DNA from: Burkholderia sp. Nafp2/4-1b
GTDB lineage: Bacteria; Pseudomonadota; Gammaproteobacteria; Burkholderiales; Burkholderiaceae
Assembly: GCF_003635165.1 (NCBI RefSeq)
Contig: NZ_ML058601.1
Span: forward strand, 1-64,000
Reading direction: 5' to 3'
Length of the DNA: 64,000 nucleotides
Part shown: piece after piece, positions 14,409 through 22,405 of the stretch
Numbering within the stretch: the stretch's first letter is position 1
Layout of the letters: the number at the start of each line of letters is the position of its first letter
Program-made: the position numbers and the translations under genes
The notes under the pieces: model-generated
The model's input: the letters and a program-made list of their open reading frames with translations, nothing else
What the model was told of the DNA's origin: nothing
Database searches by the model: none

Positions 14409-15128
14409 ATGGATACTTTAGCCTCCCGCCTCAAGCAAGCCCGACTGGCCGCCAAACTCTCCCAGGGGCAGCTGGCCCGCCTCGTCGGCGTCAGTCAAGG
14501 CCTGATCGGTCAGATCGAATCCCATAAAAATCAGGGCTCCAGACACATCACGGCGCTCGCTCGTGCCGTGAACGTCTCGCCCGACTGGCTCGAAACCGGC
14601 AAAGGCCCGCGGCAGCGCGACACCGCCGCTGGCGACTACCCGCCAGCGCCAGGCGCGCTCACGCTCGTCGAGACCGCCCCGGGCGAGAACGAATCCGAAG
14701 ACGAGTACGCGTGGCTACCCCGCCTGGTCGTGGAGCTCTCCCCTCGAGACAAGAAGGTCGTCTGGTACATCGACAAAAAAGGCCCAAAACAGGCCTTCAA
14801 TCGCGACTGGTGCCAGAGCCTCGGCGTCAATCCCATCAATGCCGCCACACTCATCCACCGCGGCCCCAGCATGGAGCCGCGACTGAACGATCGGGACACG
14901 CTGCTTGTCGATCACCGAAACACGGAAATCGTCGACGGCAAGGTCTATGTGCTGTCCTACCAGAACGAATTGTTCGTGAAGCGCATCTTCAAGAAGATCG
15001 GCGGCGGCATCGTCGTGCGCTCCGACAGCCAGGACAAGATGCGCTATCCGGACGCCGTCGTCTTCCCCGACGACATGGAGCACATCGAGATCATCGCCCG
15101 TGTCGTCGGCGTTTGCGGTGCGGTCTAA
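14409..15128 (+). CDS. CI-like prophage repressor, HTH plus S24 peptidase
   Basis: 239 residues. An N-terminal HTH_3 domain (LASRLKQARLAAKLSQGQLARLVGVSQGLIGQIE) precedes a linker and a LexA/CI-type S24 peptidase domain. The latter has the serine in HRGPSMEPRL and the lysine in NELFVKRIF. It should maintain lysogeny and be inactivated by RecA-stimulated self-cleavage; an Ala-Gly occurs in the linker (TAAGDYP). No ribosome site precedes the ATG, in line with a leaderless message. A strong terminator follows. Confidence 0.93.
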   Translation: MDTLASRLKQARLAAKLSQGQLARLVGVSQGLIGQIESHKNQGSRHITALARAVNVSPDWLETGKGPRQRDTAAGDYPPAPGALTLVETAPGENESEDEYAWLPRLVVELSPRDKKVVWYIDKKGPKQAFNRDWCQSLGVNPINAATLIHRGPSMEPRLNDRDTLLVDHRNTEIVDGKVYVLSYQNELFVKRIFKKIGGGIVVRSDSQDKMRYPDAVVFPDDMEHIEIIARVVGVCGAV

Positions 15129-15170
15129 CGGCCCTCAACCCCACCTTCCGCCCTCCCCGGCAGCCCACCC

Positions 15171-15196
15171 AGCCCCGCACCGCGGGGCTTTTTTTG
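15171..15196 (+). terminator. Rho-independent terminator of the repressor gene
   Basis: AGCCCCGC (15171-15178) pairs with GCGGGGCT (15182-15189), followed by seven T. Confidence 0.9.
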
Positions 15197-15226
15197 CGCC
15201 CTCGTATCCGATAGGCTCGGTTCCCG

Positions 15227-15256
15227 TTGACATTTCTACATCCATTTGCCTAATAT
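15227..15256 (+). promoter_or_regulatory. Strong predicted promoter into a gene-free region
   Basis: TTGACA (15227-15232), 18-bp spacer, TAATAT (15251-15256). No gene starts downstream until 16022; the first transcribed bases would fold into hairpins. Confidence 0.6.
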
Positions 15257-15262
15257 ATACCA

Positions 15263-15582
15263 TCGCGACATTAGCTGTCGCCCCCGCCACGTGCGGTACG
15301 TTCCTTAACAACTTGTCGCACCGAACCCGCTCGCCGCCTTGTCTGCGCAGTGGCGCCGGTCGTTTGTCTTCAGTCGGCACAACCGAGAACCGGGGTGGCC
15401 CCGAGCCGACTTTCGCGCATGCGACGCCCAGCTTTGAGTGGCGAAGTAACTTGGAGCATCCCCACGCGTCCCGGAGCCGGCTTGGCCTGGTGTTGCCGGG
15501 CGTGTGGGTTCATTGATCAATACGCCTTTACGAGAAGGCATTGATCAATGAAAGAATACGGACATTGAAATGACTCATTTCA
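15263..15582 (+). ncRNA. Candidate structured non-coding RNA
   Basis: Downstream of the promoter at 15227-15256 lie, in order: GCGACA/TGTCGC (15265-15281); CCGC/GCGG (15284-15296); AGTCGGC/GCCGACT enclosing CGGGG/CCCCG (15372-15411); a 12-of-13-bp stem (15461-15474 with 15496-15508); a 44-bp dyad ending in ATTGATCAATGAA (15509-15552); and TGAAATGA/TCATTTCA (15566-15582). No good reading frame with a ribosome site covers it. Coding potential is not excluded, and the RNA is an inference from structure. Confidence 0.35.
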
Positions 15583-16021
15583 GATTGGCTCACGATTTCT
15601 TTTAAATAACGCACCCTCTATTTGTCTGATGATTAGCACTCCATTTCAAATTAAATCGGGGTCTCGATTTAATCCCGCCCTCAAATTAGGGTTTCCACCT
15701 ACCACAATTGTCGCATCATGGAACCGGTTTTAATGTGAAATAGAGGAACATTACGGTTAACCATCATATTGGTTTCTGAAGCATGTTTATCTCAACACTA
15801 CAGTCATTTTAGTAGTGAATTGCACCGCCCTCCGATTCGGTCCCCAACTCGCGAGCATCCTTGCGTATCAAGGCCTCGAGGCGATTGAGAGTGGGGAGAT
15901 TTACGCCCTTTTCACCAACCTTTCATTTCTGACGCGATTGTAAATATCGGGAATAACTAAAGCAGCATGACGTATTCACACCGATCGAATTATGTGAGTC
16001 AATTGAAAGTGTTGTAAGCCG
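15583..16021. other. AT-rich gene-free stretch
   Basis: Clearly more AT-rich than its surroundings, with no credible gene. It holds another perfect dyad (ATTAAATCG at 15650-15658 with CGATTTAAT at 15665-15673), an ACTAC/GTAGT pair near 15797-15816, and stop codons in all frames. It probably contains the promoter for the KilA-N gene. Confidence 0.6.
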
Positions 16022-16780
16022 ATGCAGCACATTAAGGCGTCGATTTACGACCTTTGGCTTAACCCTGTTTTCGGAAGAATGAGCATGAAGACGAAACGTG
16101 CCGGAAAGAGAGGCAGGTTCGGCGTGGCGACCTACCCGCGCCCTCGCACCCACGGCGTTATTCGCCGTTCCGTGGCATCAAAGGTGGGCCTTGATGCCGG
16201 AATGCATGGTCCGGGCCGGGCACGTGACATCGATCCCCACGACGAGCCCGTGACCGCATTCAGCATCGGCATGTACGCCATCCGCGAATTCGATGGCCTG
16301 TATTGCCTGAACGACCTGCATCGGGCCGCGGGTGGCAAGGCCAAGCATCAGCCCGCCGACTTCCTGTGTCGCAAGAGGATCTTGAACCTGATCCGCGAGC
16401 TCAAAGCCTCCGGCAAGCCGCAGCCGGCTTTTGTCAGAACAATCAACACCGGCGCCCACCTTGGCAGCTATGCCTGCCGGGAAATCACGATTGCATACGC
16501 CGCATGGATCGGCGACGCGTTCCACATGGCGGTCGACCAAGTAATGTGGGCCGCAGCATTGCGCGACAAGCCTGCGAGTCGTCAGGCCGATGCTGGTACA
16601 GCCACGCCGTTGCGCCGGCCCTCAGATGCAGTCGTCGTCTCGCCATCGGATCCGCAGCAGGTCGCCCGGTTTATCCAGTACAGCGTCCCGCCGTCGCTCC
16701 TGCCCGATGTCGTTCGGATCAGTGTCGACCGCATGGAGCAAGACGCGCAGGCTGATCTCTGGGTGAAGCGCGCGGCATAG
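16022..16780 (+). CDS. KilA-N domain phage protein
   Basis: 252 residues. After a basic N-terminal tail, residues of about 80-175 form a KilA-N domain: REFDGLYCLNDLHRAAGG, then HQPADFL and TGAHLGSYACREITIAYAAWIGDAFHMAV. KilA-N domains bind DNA and occur in phage antirepressors and anti-host proteins. The last 70 residues have no recognised domain. The first ATG is weakly supported (no clear ribosome site); inner ATGs at 16081 and 16087 are possible. The 298 bases after it hold no gene. Confidence 0.88.
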   Translation: MQHIKASIYDLWLNPVFGRMSMKTKRAGKRGRFGVATYPRPRTHGVIRRSVASKVGLDAGMHGPGRARDIDPHDEPVTAFSIGMYAIREFDGLYCLNDLHRAAGGKAKHQPADFLCRKRILNLIRELKASGKPQPAFVRTINTGAHLGSYACREITIAYAAWIGDAFHMAVDQVMWAAALRDKPASRQADAGTATPLRRPSDAVVVSPSDPQQVARFIQYSVPPSLLPDVVRISVDRMEQDAQADLWVKRAA

Positions 16781-17078
16781 TCCGCGGTCCAGTGCCCCTC
16801 GTCGCGATTGCCTCCGCACGATTGCAAACTTTCGGGGATTGCCCGATAATTTGCGAACGGAGGGTAAGAGCTCCATACGCAGCGGCATCCACGCCCGTCA
16901 GTACGTGGTTTTTTTGCGCCCGGATTCCAGTCAATGGCCGGGAGGGCGACGGATACAAGACCCGCAAGGGAAAGAAGTCCACCCGTCTGCGTACGGGCTC
17001 TTAACCTCCTGGCCACCTCGCGGCGCGGATAAGAGCGCTTCCGTGAGGTGATTGAAACGCCTCACGCAGGAGCGTTCT

Positions 17079-17654
17079 ATGACTCAGTCCGTACCATCGA
17101 CTCCGGACCGCAATTCTCTCAAGTTCCACGAAATCGAGTTCGACGTCGTTTCTTACGACCGACAGCAGTGGCTAAGGGGTATCCAGATCGGATATGCCTT
17201 GGGATACCAGAATCCCGCTCAGAATATTCAGAAACTCTACGAAAGAAATTCGACCGAGTTCTCAACCAGCATGACAGCAGTTGTGACTGTCGATACAGCT
17301 GGAGGTCCACAGCAAACTCGCATCTTCTCGCTTCGCGGCGCTCATCTGCTGGCCATGTTCGCGCGAACTCCACCCGCTGCCGAGTTCCGGCGTTGGGTAC
17401 TGGACATTCTCGATCGCGAAGTCACCAACAGACCGCCAACCAGCCCCGCTGAGGTACTCGCCCGTCTTCAGTCTGGCCGCTGGCTGCTGACATTCCAGGG
17501 CCACAACATCCTCCTGAACCCCGTCCCGGACAACGCGCTCGTCGTTGCGCCTGGTGACTTGGCCAACCTCATCGAAACGCGAGAATTTTTCCCGCTCGGC
17601 CGCCTGCCCAAGATCATCACGGCTGCCGCATCTCGCCTGCATCGGTCCGATTAA
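17079..17654 (+). CDS. BRO-N domain phage protein (antirepressor-like)
   Basis: 191 residues from the ATG at 17079, which has AGGAG 9 bases upstream. The N-terminal half matches BRO-N: EIEFDVVSYDRQQWLRGIQIGYALGYQNPAQNIQKLYERN, then TRIFSLRGAHLLAMFARTPPAAEFRRWVLDIL. The remainder (ARLQSGRWLLTFQGHNILLNPVPDNALVVAPG) may be the partner domain. Many phage antirepressors have this layout. Its place downstream of the repressor on the rightward arm fits an immunity role. Confidence 0.87.
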   Translation: MTQSVPSTPDRNSLKFHEIEFDVVSYDRQQWLRGIQIGYALGYQNPAQNIQKLYERNSTEFSTSMTAVVTVDTAGGPQQTRIFSLRGAHLLAMFARTPPAAEFRRWVLDILDREVTNRPPTSPAEVLARLQSGRWLLTFQGHNILLNPVPDNALVVAPGDLANLIETREFFPLGRLPKIITAAASRLHRSD

Positions 17655-17822
17655 CGTCGTCGAGCTCGAGGCGCGAAGCGTTTCGCAGACGCATGCGATA
17701 ATTTTAGTTCGCATCACTAAACACAGTCGATCAATGGGCGACAGACGCTTCGTCTGTCCGTCCGGGTTTCCTATCGCCCTTCGCGATGAGCCGTCGACGA
17801 CTTTCATTCTGGGAGGATCACA

Positions 17823-18106
17823 TGCAGGCCCCCTCTGTCAGCAATCTACGTCCCTTCGACTTCGACGATGCGGACTCGATTCCGGTCGGATCAAAGGGGG
17901 TGAATCCGATTCATACCCTTGGCGGTGGAACACGTCGAGTCTGGAACCGCCCCGTCTCCGACAACGCCCTCCTCCGATCCTGCGATCGTATCCACGGTCG
18001 CGCTGTGCGAGCTTGCGGCGTCACATTCGGGTACGGCGTTGCGATCGGCTGCGCCTGGTTCCTCATCGTCGCTTGCCGCGCAAATTTCTTTGGAGAATTC
18101 AGTTGA
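17823..18106 (+). CDS. Hypothetical phage protein with C-terminal hydrophobic segment
   Basis: A 94-residue frame from the ATG at 17823, preceded by GGGAGGATCAC. It starts MQAPSVSNLRPFDFDD, a beginning common to BRO-type proteins, but then diverges. Its codons read through the palindromic repeat at 17894-17920. The C-terminus (TFGYGVAIGCAWFLIVACRA) could span the membrane. Its TGA overlaps a TTG start of the next gene (TTGA). It may be a decayed BRO remnant. A GACAGACG/CGTCTGTC hairpin lies upstream at 17737-17757. Confidence 0.5.
17894..17920. repeat. Palindromic repeat, copy 3 (27 bp)
   Basis: AAGGGGG, then TGAATCCGATTCA, then TACCCTT: the same 27-bp element as 7704-7730 with a compensated C-G to T-A change in the dyad. 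It lies inside the frame of the 94-residue gene. Confidence 0.75.
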
Positions 18107-18330
18107 CACCGATCACTGAAGAAGAAGCCCACTATCGAGCACTTGAGCTCCTGCGGACCCAGTTCGATGGAATGCCGCTCGGCGACATTAAGTTCGTCCT
18201 GCGCCACGCCGATGCGTGGCTGAACGGTCAGCTCGTCCTCGACTGCTCTACGCAAGAATTTCGGGAAGCTTCCGCACAATGCGCTGATGAGATTAACATT
18301 AGCCGACATGGCATAGATTCCCACGCGTAA
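18103..18330 (+). CDS. Small phage protein with TTG start
   Basis: A 75-residue protein starting at TTG 18103-18105 with GGAG 9 bases upstream, overlapping the previous stop by 4 bp. The product (TPITEEEAHYRALELLRTQFDGMPLGDIKFVLRHADAWLNG) is acidic and helical with a clean composition, unlike the upstream part of the same frame. It carries no recognised domain, but the mix of coupling and ribosome site makes it credible. Confidence 0.6.
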   Translation: MTPITEEEAHYRALELLRTQFDGMPLGDIKFVLRHADAWLNGQLVLDCSTQEFREASAQCADEINISRHGIDSHA

Positions 18331-18398
18331 CCGCAGCTTCTCTGCATCACGAGCACCGTTTCATTTGTTATGTAGTCCTTTTCATATTGAGGATATCG

Positions 18399-18728
18399 AT
18401 GAAGAAAGCCTTTACCCAAACCCTGATGGAACTGCGCGGCGGCGCCGTCGTGGAAGAAGCAACCAATGAACTGAACACGCTCGTCGCCATGGTTCGCGAT
18501 ACCGGCAAGGGCGGCAAGATCACCCTCACCGTCGAGGTCAAGCCGTTCCCCAAAGTCCAGGACGCGCTCGAGGTCACCGGCAAGATCGTCGCCACCCTGC
18601 CACGCGAGAAGGAGACCGCCGAAGTGTTCTTCCCGACCGTCGAAAACAACCTCTCGCGTCACAGCGAGCGTCAAACCGAGCTCCCCGGCATTTCCCTCGC
18701 CGACACCCGGTCGGCAGTCAACGGCTGA
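18399..18728 (+). CDS. Conserved phage protein, unknown function
   Basis: 109 residues from the ATG at 18399, with GAGG upstream. It starts MKKAFTQTLMELRGGAVVEEATNELNTLVAMV, followed by a beta-rich GKGGKITLTVEVKPFP and an acidic end. Proteins of this type travel with DUF2303 proteins in temperate phages; here too that gene follows at once. The role is unknown, perhaps linked to recombination or host interaction. Confidence 0.75.
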   Translation: MKKAFTQTLMELRGGAVVEEATNELNTLVAMVRDTGKGGKITLTVEVKPFPKVQDALEVTGKIVATLPREKETAEVFFPTVENNLSRHSERQTELPGISLADTRSAVNG

Positions 18729-18766
18729 GCCGTCTTTCATCCATCCCATCACTTTTCAGAGGCACT

Positions 18767-19603
18767 ATGAACCACCTCGATACGATTTCCGGCGAACAGA
18801 ACATTGCCGCCACCCTCGCCGCTGGCGCAGCCCTTGGCGACATTCGCAGGAGCCCGCTCAGCGATGGCAAGCCGTTCGTGATCGTGCCGGACGGCTATCA
18901 AGCCGTCCCTGTCGTCGACACGTTCGAACATCCGCTGCGTGCAAGTGGCACCGTGAGACTGCGTGATTCGAACAGCTTCGTCCGCTACTTCAATCGACAA
19001 AAGCGTGCCGAGAGTCTCATCTATGCATCGCTCGATCCGGCCAAGATCCTCGCCGTGATCGACGACCACCGCGCAGCTGGTACCGCACGTGATCACGACG
19101 GGGCCAACTGGCGCGCGTATCGCATCGAGTTCGCCGTGCCCGCGTCGCGCGAATGGAAAGTGTGGACCGAGAAGGATCGCCAAGCGCTCAATCAACTCGC
19201 CTTCGCGGAGCTCATCGAGGACAACCTGCCTGATATCCAGACGCCGGACGGTTCGACGATGCTGAGCATTGCCCTGAACTTTGAAGCAAGCAAGGAAGGC
19301 AATTTCGTGTCGGCCACGCGCCTGCAGGACGGCAGCACCAACTTCGTCTGGAAAGAGGACGTCAATGCGACCGGCAACAAGATCGCGATGCCGTCGCAAA
19401 TCACGCTCAGCATCCCGGTCTTCGAGAACGGCGCGGCCTATCCGGTGGACGCCCGGATCAAATACCGCGTGAAGGACGGCACGTTGAAGATCTGGTACGA
19501 GCTCGTACGCCCGCACAAGGTGCTCGAAGCGGCCTTCCGCGCAATCTGGACACAGATCGAGTCTGAGACGGGCACGAAGATTCTGCTCGGCTCGCCCGAA
19601 TAA
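18767..19603 (+). CDS. DUF2303 (YfdQ-like) phage protein
   Basis: 278 residues matching the DUF2303/YfdQ family: an acidic N-terminus, DGYQAVPVVDTF, LRDSNSFVRYFNRQK, then WRAYRIEFAVPASREWKVW and the FAELIEDNLPDI block, ending in a predicted beta domain. It starts MNHLDTISG after GAGG. Such genes sit in the recombination/early region of temperate phages; no biochemical role is established to my knowledge. It forms an operon with the 109-residue gene upstream. Confidence 0.88.
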   Translation: MNHLDTISGEQNIAATLAAGAALGDIRRSPLSDGKPFVIVPDGYQAVPVVDTFEHPLRASGTVRLRDSNSFVRYFNRQKRAESLIYASLDPAKILAVIDDHRAAGTARDHDGANWRAYRIEFAVPASREWKVWTEKDRQALNQLAFAELIEDNLPDIQTPDGSTMLSIALNFEASKEGNFVSATRLQDGSTNFVWKEDVNATGNKIAMPSQITLSIPVFENGAAYPVDARIKYRVKDGTLKIWYELVRPHKVLEAAFRAIWTQIESETGTKILLGSPE

Positions 19604-19807
19604 CCCCGCATCACCTTTCCCTCAACCTGCACAGGCGGCTGGTACAGCGCCTGCGGTCCCTGGGTGCCCGCACGATGTCGCTGGCACCGGGATCGTGGGG
19701 TGCACAAGCTGCACCCCATTCCCAATAGCGTCGGCCGCAACCGCGGGCTCATTCCCGGCCTTATCCCGTCGCCGCGCACCCACGTGGCCCCCCGAGGAAC
19801 CACCACC

Positions 19808-20929
19808 ATGATCACTCACACCGAAACGAACCGCGCCCATGCGCTCACGCCCAAGCAACCGGGATTCGTGACGACCACACTTTCGCTCATCGGTCTCAGC
19901 GCACGATCGCGAATCCGAAAGATATACAAAGCGCTTCGCGCCCTCGTCACCGGATCTCTTGTCGAGCAACCCGCTGTAGCGCCGATCGACGATGCTCCGG
20001 AATGGTATTTCCGCGAGGTCCATCCGGGCTGGCCCGAATTCAACAAAGCCAACGTGTTCAGTGACGGACAAGGCGGAGGACAGGCGCCTTATACCAGCAC
20101 CGCGTCTGAACCCGCAGCAGCCGCGGCCCAGACTGTCGTCGAGCTCGGCGAGCATCATCATGACGCGGCCTACGAATATGCCCTTGCCGGCTGGACAGCG
20201 ACGATGGCCGCGCTCACTATGCGCAAGTCGATGGAACGGGATTACGCGTCCCAGGTGCACGAATTGATCGCCGGGCTATGGATTAAGCGAGCTGTCGACG
20301 GCCGCCCCGAGCTCGAGCGTCGTCTTGCGCTGGTCCGCGAACAGACTGCCACTATTCTGTTCGTCCAACCGGATCAGCGAAAATCGACGTGGCCACCGCT
20401 CGAACCCGCCCACCTCGAGTCGATTCTCTCCGCGTACAGCGACGGTTATTCCGAGGCTTACACCGGCGGCAGCTTAGCGAACCGGTTTGCCGAATCGGGA
20501 TCCCTGGCCGAAGCCTGGCGCAACGGTAGACGTGACGGCACCTGGGCGCGCGAAAGGTGCCGTCCGTTGGCGCCCGGCGAGGACGCGATCCCTTCCCCAC
20601 GCGCTGTGCCGACGGCCGCCGCACACGATGTCCTCATGGAGCGTCGCCGGCAAATCGAGTTCGAAGGTGTGACATTTGAACGAGACGACGGCTATCAGGA
20701 CGCAGAGCTGTCTCGTGCCGCAGCGGCCTACGCGCTCAGCGCCAGCGGTTTGAGCAACGCCGTCACGCTCGATTTCTGGCCGTGGATCACGGACTGGTGG
20801 AAACCGACAACGCCGCGGCGCGATCTCGTGAAGGCTGGTGCGCTGATTCTCGCAGCGATCGAGCGAATCGACCGTGATGCCGCCCGAACCCAAGCCCACG
20901 CAAGGCGAAACGAACCGATATGCCGATGA
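19808..20929 (+). CDS. Hypothetical phage protein with a conserved C-terminal module
   Basis: 373 residues from the ATG at 19808 (GAGGAA upstream). The N-terminal two-thirds has no recognised domain. The last 100 or so residues (VLMERRRQIEFEGVTFERDDGY, AAAAYALSASG, WPWITDWWKPTTPRRDLVKAGALILAAIERIDR) are a module I know as recurring in many phage proteins of unknown function. It overlaps the upstream region of the next gene. The roughly 200 bases between DUF2303 and this gene hold no gene of their own. Confidence 0.78.
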   Translation: MITHTETNRAHALTPKQPGFVTTTLSLIGLSARSRIRKIYKALRALVTGSLVEQPAVAPIDDAPEWYFREVHPGWPEFNKANVFSDGQGGGQAPYTSTASEPAAAAAQTVVELGEHHHDAAYEYALAGWTATMAALTMRKSMERDYASQVHELIAGLWIKRAVDGRPELERRLALVREQTATILFVQPDQRKSTWPPLEPAHLESILSAYSDGYSEAYTGGSLANRFAESGSLAEAWRNGRRDGTWARERCRPLAPGEDAIPSPRAVPTAAAHDVLMERRRQIEFEGVTFERDDGYQDAELSRAAAAYALSASGLSNAVTLDFWPWITDWWKPTTPRRDLVKAGALILAAIERIDRDAARTQAHARRNEPICR

Positions 20930-21006
20930 GCATCTTCGGGGCAGTCGCACTTCCCGAACGCGCTCTTCATTGGCTCAACTCATTTCATAGGCAGACGAAT
21001 CGCAGC

Positions 21007-21315
21007 ATGAATCTAACGCACGGCAAGCGTGTAAGCGCCAAGGAGGCTGCGGCAATCCTCGGCGTCCCCTATCACCGCATCAGCCGAATCGACCGTGGAT
21101 GCACGATCATCCAACGCTTTCGATTGGGCCACAGAACGCACGTCTACGATCTCGAATCGCTTTACCAGTATCTCGCATCATGCCAATCGAAACCATCAAA
21201 AAAAATGGACGTCGGCGCTTCCGTTGGACGTTCGAACGTGTCATCGAAGGTACGCGCCTTCGCAAAACCAAACTCGTCCCTGCAGGACTTTCTGCGCGCG
21301 AAGCTGACGAGTTAG
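21007..21315 (+). CDS. Excisionase-like winged-helix protein
   Basis: 102 residues from the ATG at 21007. The first 60 form an MerR/Xis-type winged helix (VSAKEAAAILGVPYHRISRIDRG, then RLGHRTHVYDLESLYQYL). Its place just upstream of, and overlapping, the integrase by about 135 bp is typical of excisionases. The overlap could regulate integrase levels; an earlier ATG at 20920 lacks support. The last 35 residues share codons with the integrase in another frame. Confidence 0.72.
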   Translation: MNLTHGKRVSAKEAAAILGVPYHRISRIDRGCTIIQRFRLGHRTHVYDLESLYQYLASCQSKPSKKMDVGASVGRSNVSSKVRAFAKPNSSLQDFLRAKLTS

Positions 21316-22169
21316 GCCGCAAGTGGGACGCGGAAGTATACGCAAGCGCGACCGGCACCAGAAAGACCGTCGTCACGATCGGAGAGTGCGTCCGGATCCA
21401 CGTGAACGACAAAAGCGCTCAGTGGAAGGACAAGAAGACCCGTCTGCAAATCTTGACGAAGTACGCGCTCGAGTACGAGGATCAGGACGCCCTTGACCTG
21501 TATGAGTGGTCGATAGAGCTCGCGAAATTCATGCGCTCCGGCACCGATCGTCAAGGACGGGCGAAGAAGCCGATGTCCAACGGAACGATTCACAATACCC
21601 TGGGCTACATTCGGGCCGCAATAAAGTATGCGCACAAGATCGGAAAATTGGAGTACGACCAGACCGCCAAAATGGTCATCCCGAGGCCGAGCGACGAACG
21701 TCACGTGTACAAAGGACGTCGAGAGATGCTGGAAATCGCAAAGCACTGCCAGCACCGCCAGGTCCGAGCGGCGATTCGCGTCGCTTTCTATTCCGGCATG
21801 CGCCTGAGCGAGGTTTTGCGCGCCACACCGACCAAGGACGGATTCTCTCTGGGGCTGACGAAAAACGGTCGACCGCGCCTCGTCCCCATCCATCCGCGGA
21901 TCGCCGTCATCGCGCGCCGAGTGAAATTCACGATCCCGTCATGGAAGGTGAAGGATGAATGGGTTAAGGCACGTCGAAAAGCCGGACACCCCGATCTCCG
22001 ATTTCACGATCTACGGCACAGCGCGGCCTCAGAAATGATCAACGCCGGCATTGACCTGTACACGGTCGGCGGCGTCCTTGGGCACAAAACGACGACATCA
22101 ACCAAACGATATGCCCACCTCGTCACCGACAAGTTGGCGGCCGCCGTCAAAAAGATCGGCAGCGCGTAA
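21180..22169 (+). CDS. int: Tyrosine site-specific integrase
   Basis: 329 residues from the ATG at 21180. The catalytic set is complete: Arg208 (SGMRLSEVL), Lys228, His276-x-x-Arg279 (FHDLRH), His302 (GHKTTTS) and Tyr311 (TKRYAHL). The N-terminal part has an arm-binding, AP2-like beta segment (RRRFRWTFERVIEG) and a SAM-like core-binding domain. It ends 90 bp before the 3' end of selC, showing that selC is the attachment target. An earlier ATG at 21099 would overlap the excisionase more deeply and lacks a ribosome site. Confidence 0.95.
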   Translation: MPIETIKKNGRRRFRWTFERVIEGTRLRKTKLVPAGLSAREADELGRKWDAEVYASATGTRKTVVTIGECVRIHVNDKSAQWKDKKTRLQILTKYALEYEDQDALDLYEWSIELAKFMRSGTDRQGRAKKPMSNGTIHNTLGYIRAAIKYAHKIGKLEYDQTAKMVIPRPSDERHVYKGRREMLEIAKHCQHRQVRAAIRVAFYSGMRLSEVLRATPTKDGFSLGLTKNGRPRLVPIHPRIAVIARRVKFTIPSWKVKDEWVKARRKAGHPDLRFHDLRHSAASEMINAGIDLYTVGGVLGHKTTTSTKRYAHLVTDKLAAAVKKIGSA

Positions 22170-22300
22170 CCCTTCTTGCACGAAACGGGCAGAAAAACCC
22201 CACACCCCCGTCACGAAAATCCCTTGATCGGAGCCGCTCAAATTGTCTGAAACCCTTGTGGCGGAAGGCAGCCAGAGTCGAACTGACCCGGGAGTGTCTG
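22170..22300. other. Probable attR junction at the 3' end of selC
   Basis: Tyrosine integrases that target tRNA genes recombine in the 3' half of the tRNA and leave that part intact. The boundary between phage and chromosome should lie in this interval. The exact crossover cannot be set because the matching attL copy lies outside the window. Confidence 0.6.
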
Positions 22301-22354
22301 ACACCCCCAACCGGATTTGAAGTCCAGCCGTACCACCGGATACGAATGCCTTCC
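22259..22354 (-). tRNA. selC: tRNA-Sec (anticodon TCA)
   Basis: The minus strand folds as a selenocysteine tRNA: acceptor GGAAGGC (5') with GCCTTCC (3'), discriminator G and encoded CCA at 22259-22261, anticodon loop GGACTTCAAATCC, a long variable arm (TTGGGGGTGTCAGACACTCCC) and the T-arm GGTTCGACTC-type sequence read as GTCAGTTCGACTCTGGC. Length is 96 bases with CCA, like E. coli selC. It follows selB by about 50 bp and is the phage attachment target. It looks intact. Confidence 0.97.
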
Positions 22355-22405
22355 GTGGGAAAAAGTCGCAATGGAGCGAGAAAGAGCGAGAAGAACAACG
22401 GGCGC

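Larger units (their letters stand above)
1..22258. mobile_element. Lambda-like prophage integrated at selC (left end outside window)
   Basis: A contiguous block of phage genes runs from a truncated portal gene at the left edge to a tyrosine integrase ending at 22169, 90 bp before the 3' end of tRNA-Sec. Divergent repressor and cro-like genes, replication genes, GpA-type terminase, gpW and portal define a lambda-like siphovirus layout. Packaging genes sit at the left edge, so capsid, tail and lysis genes and the attL junction should lie to the left. Every recognised gene looks intact, so the element may be functional, but half of it is unseen. Confidence 0.93.
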
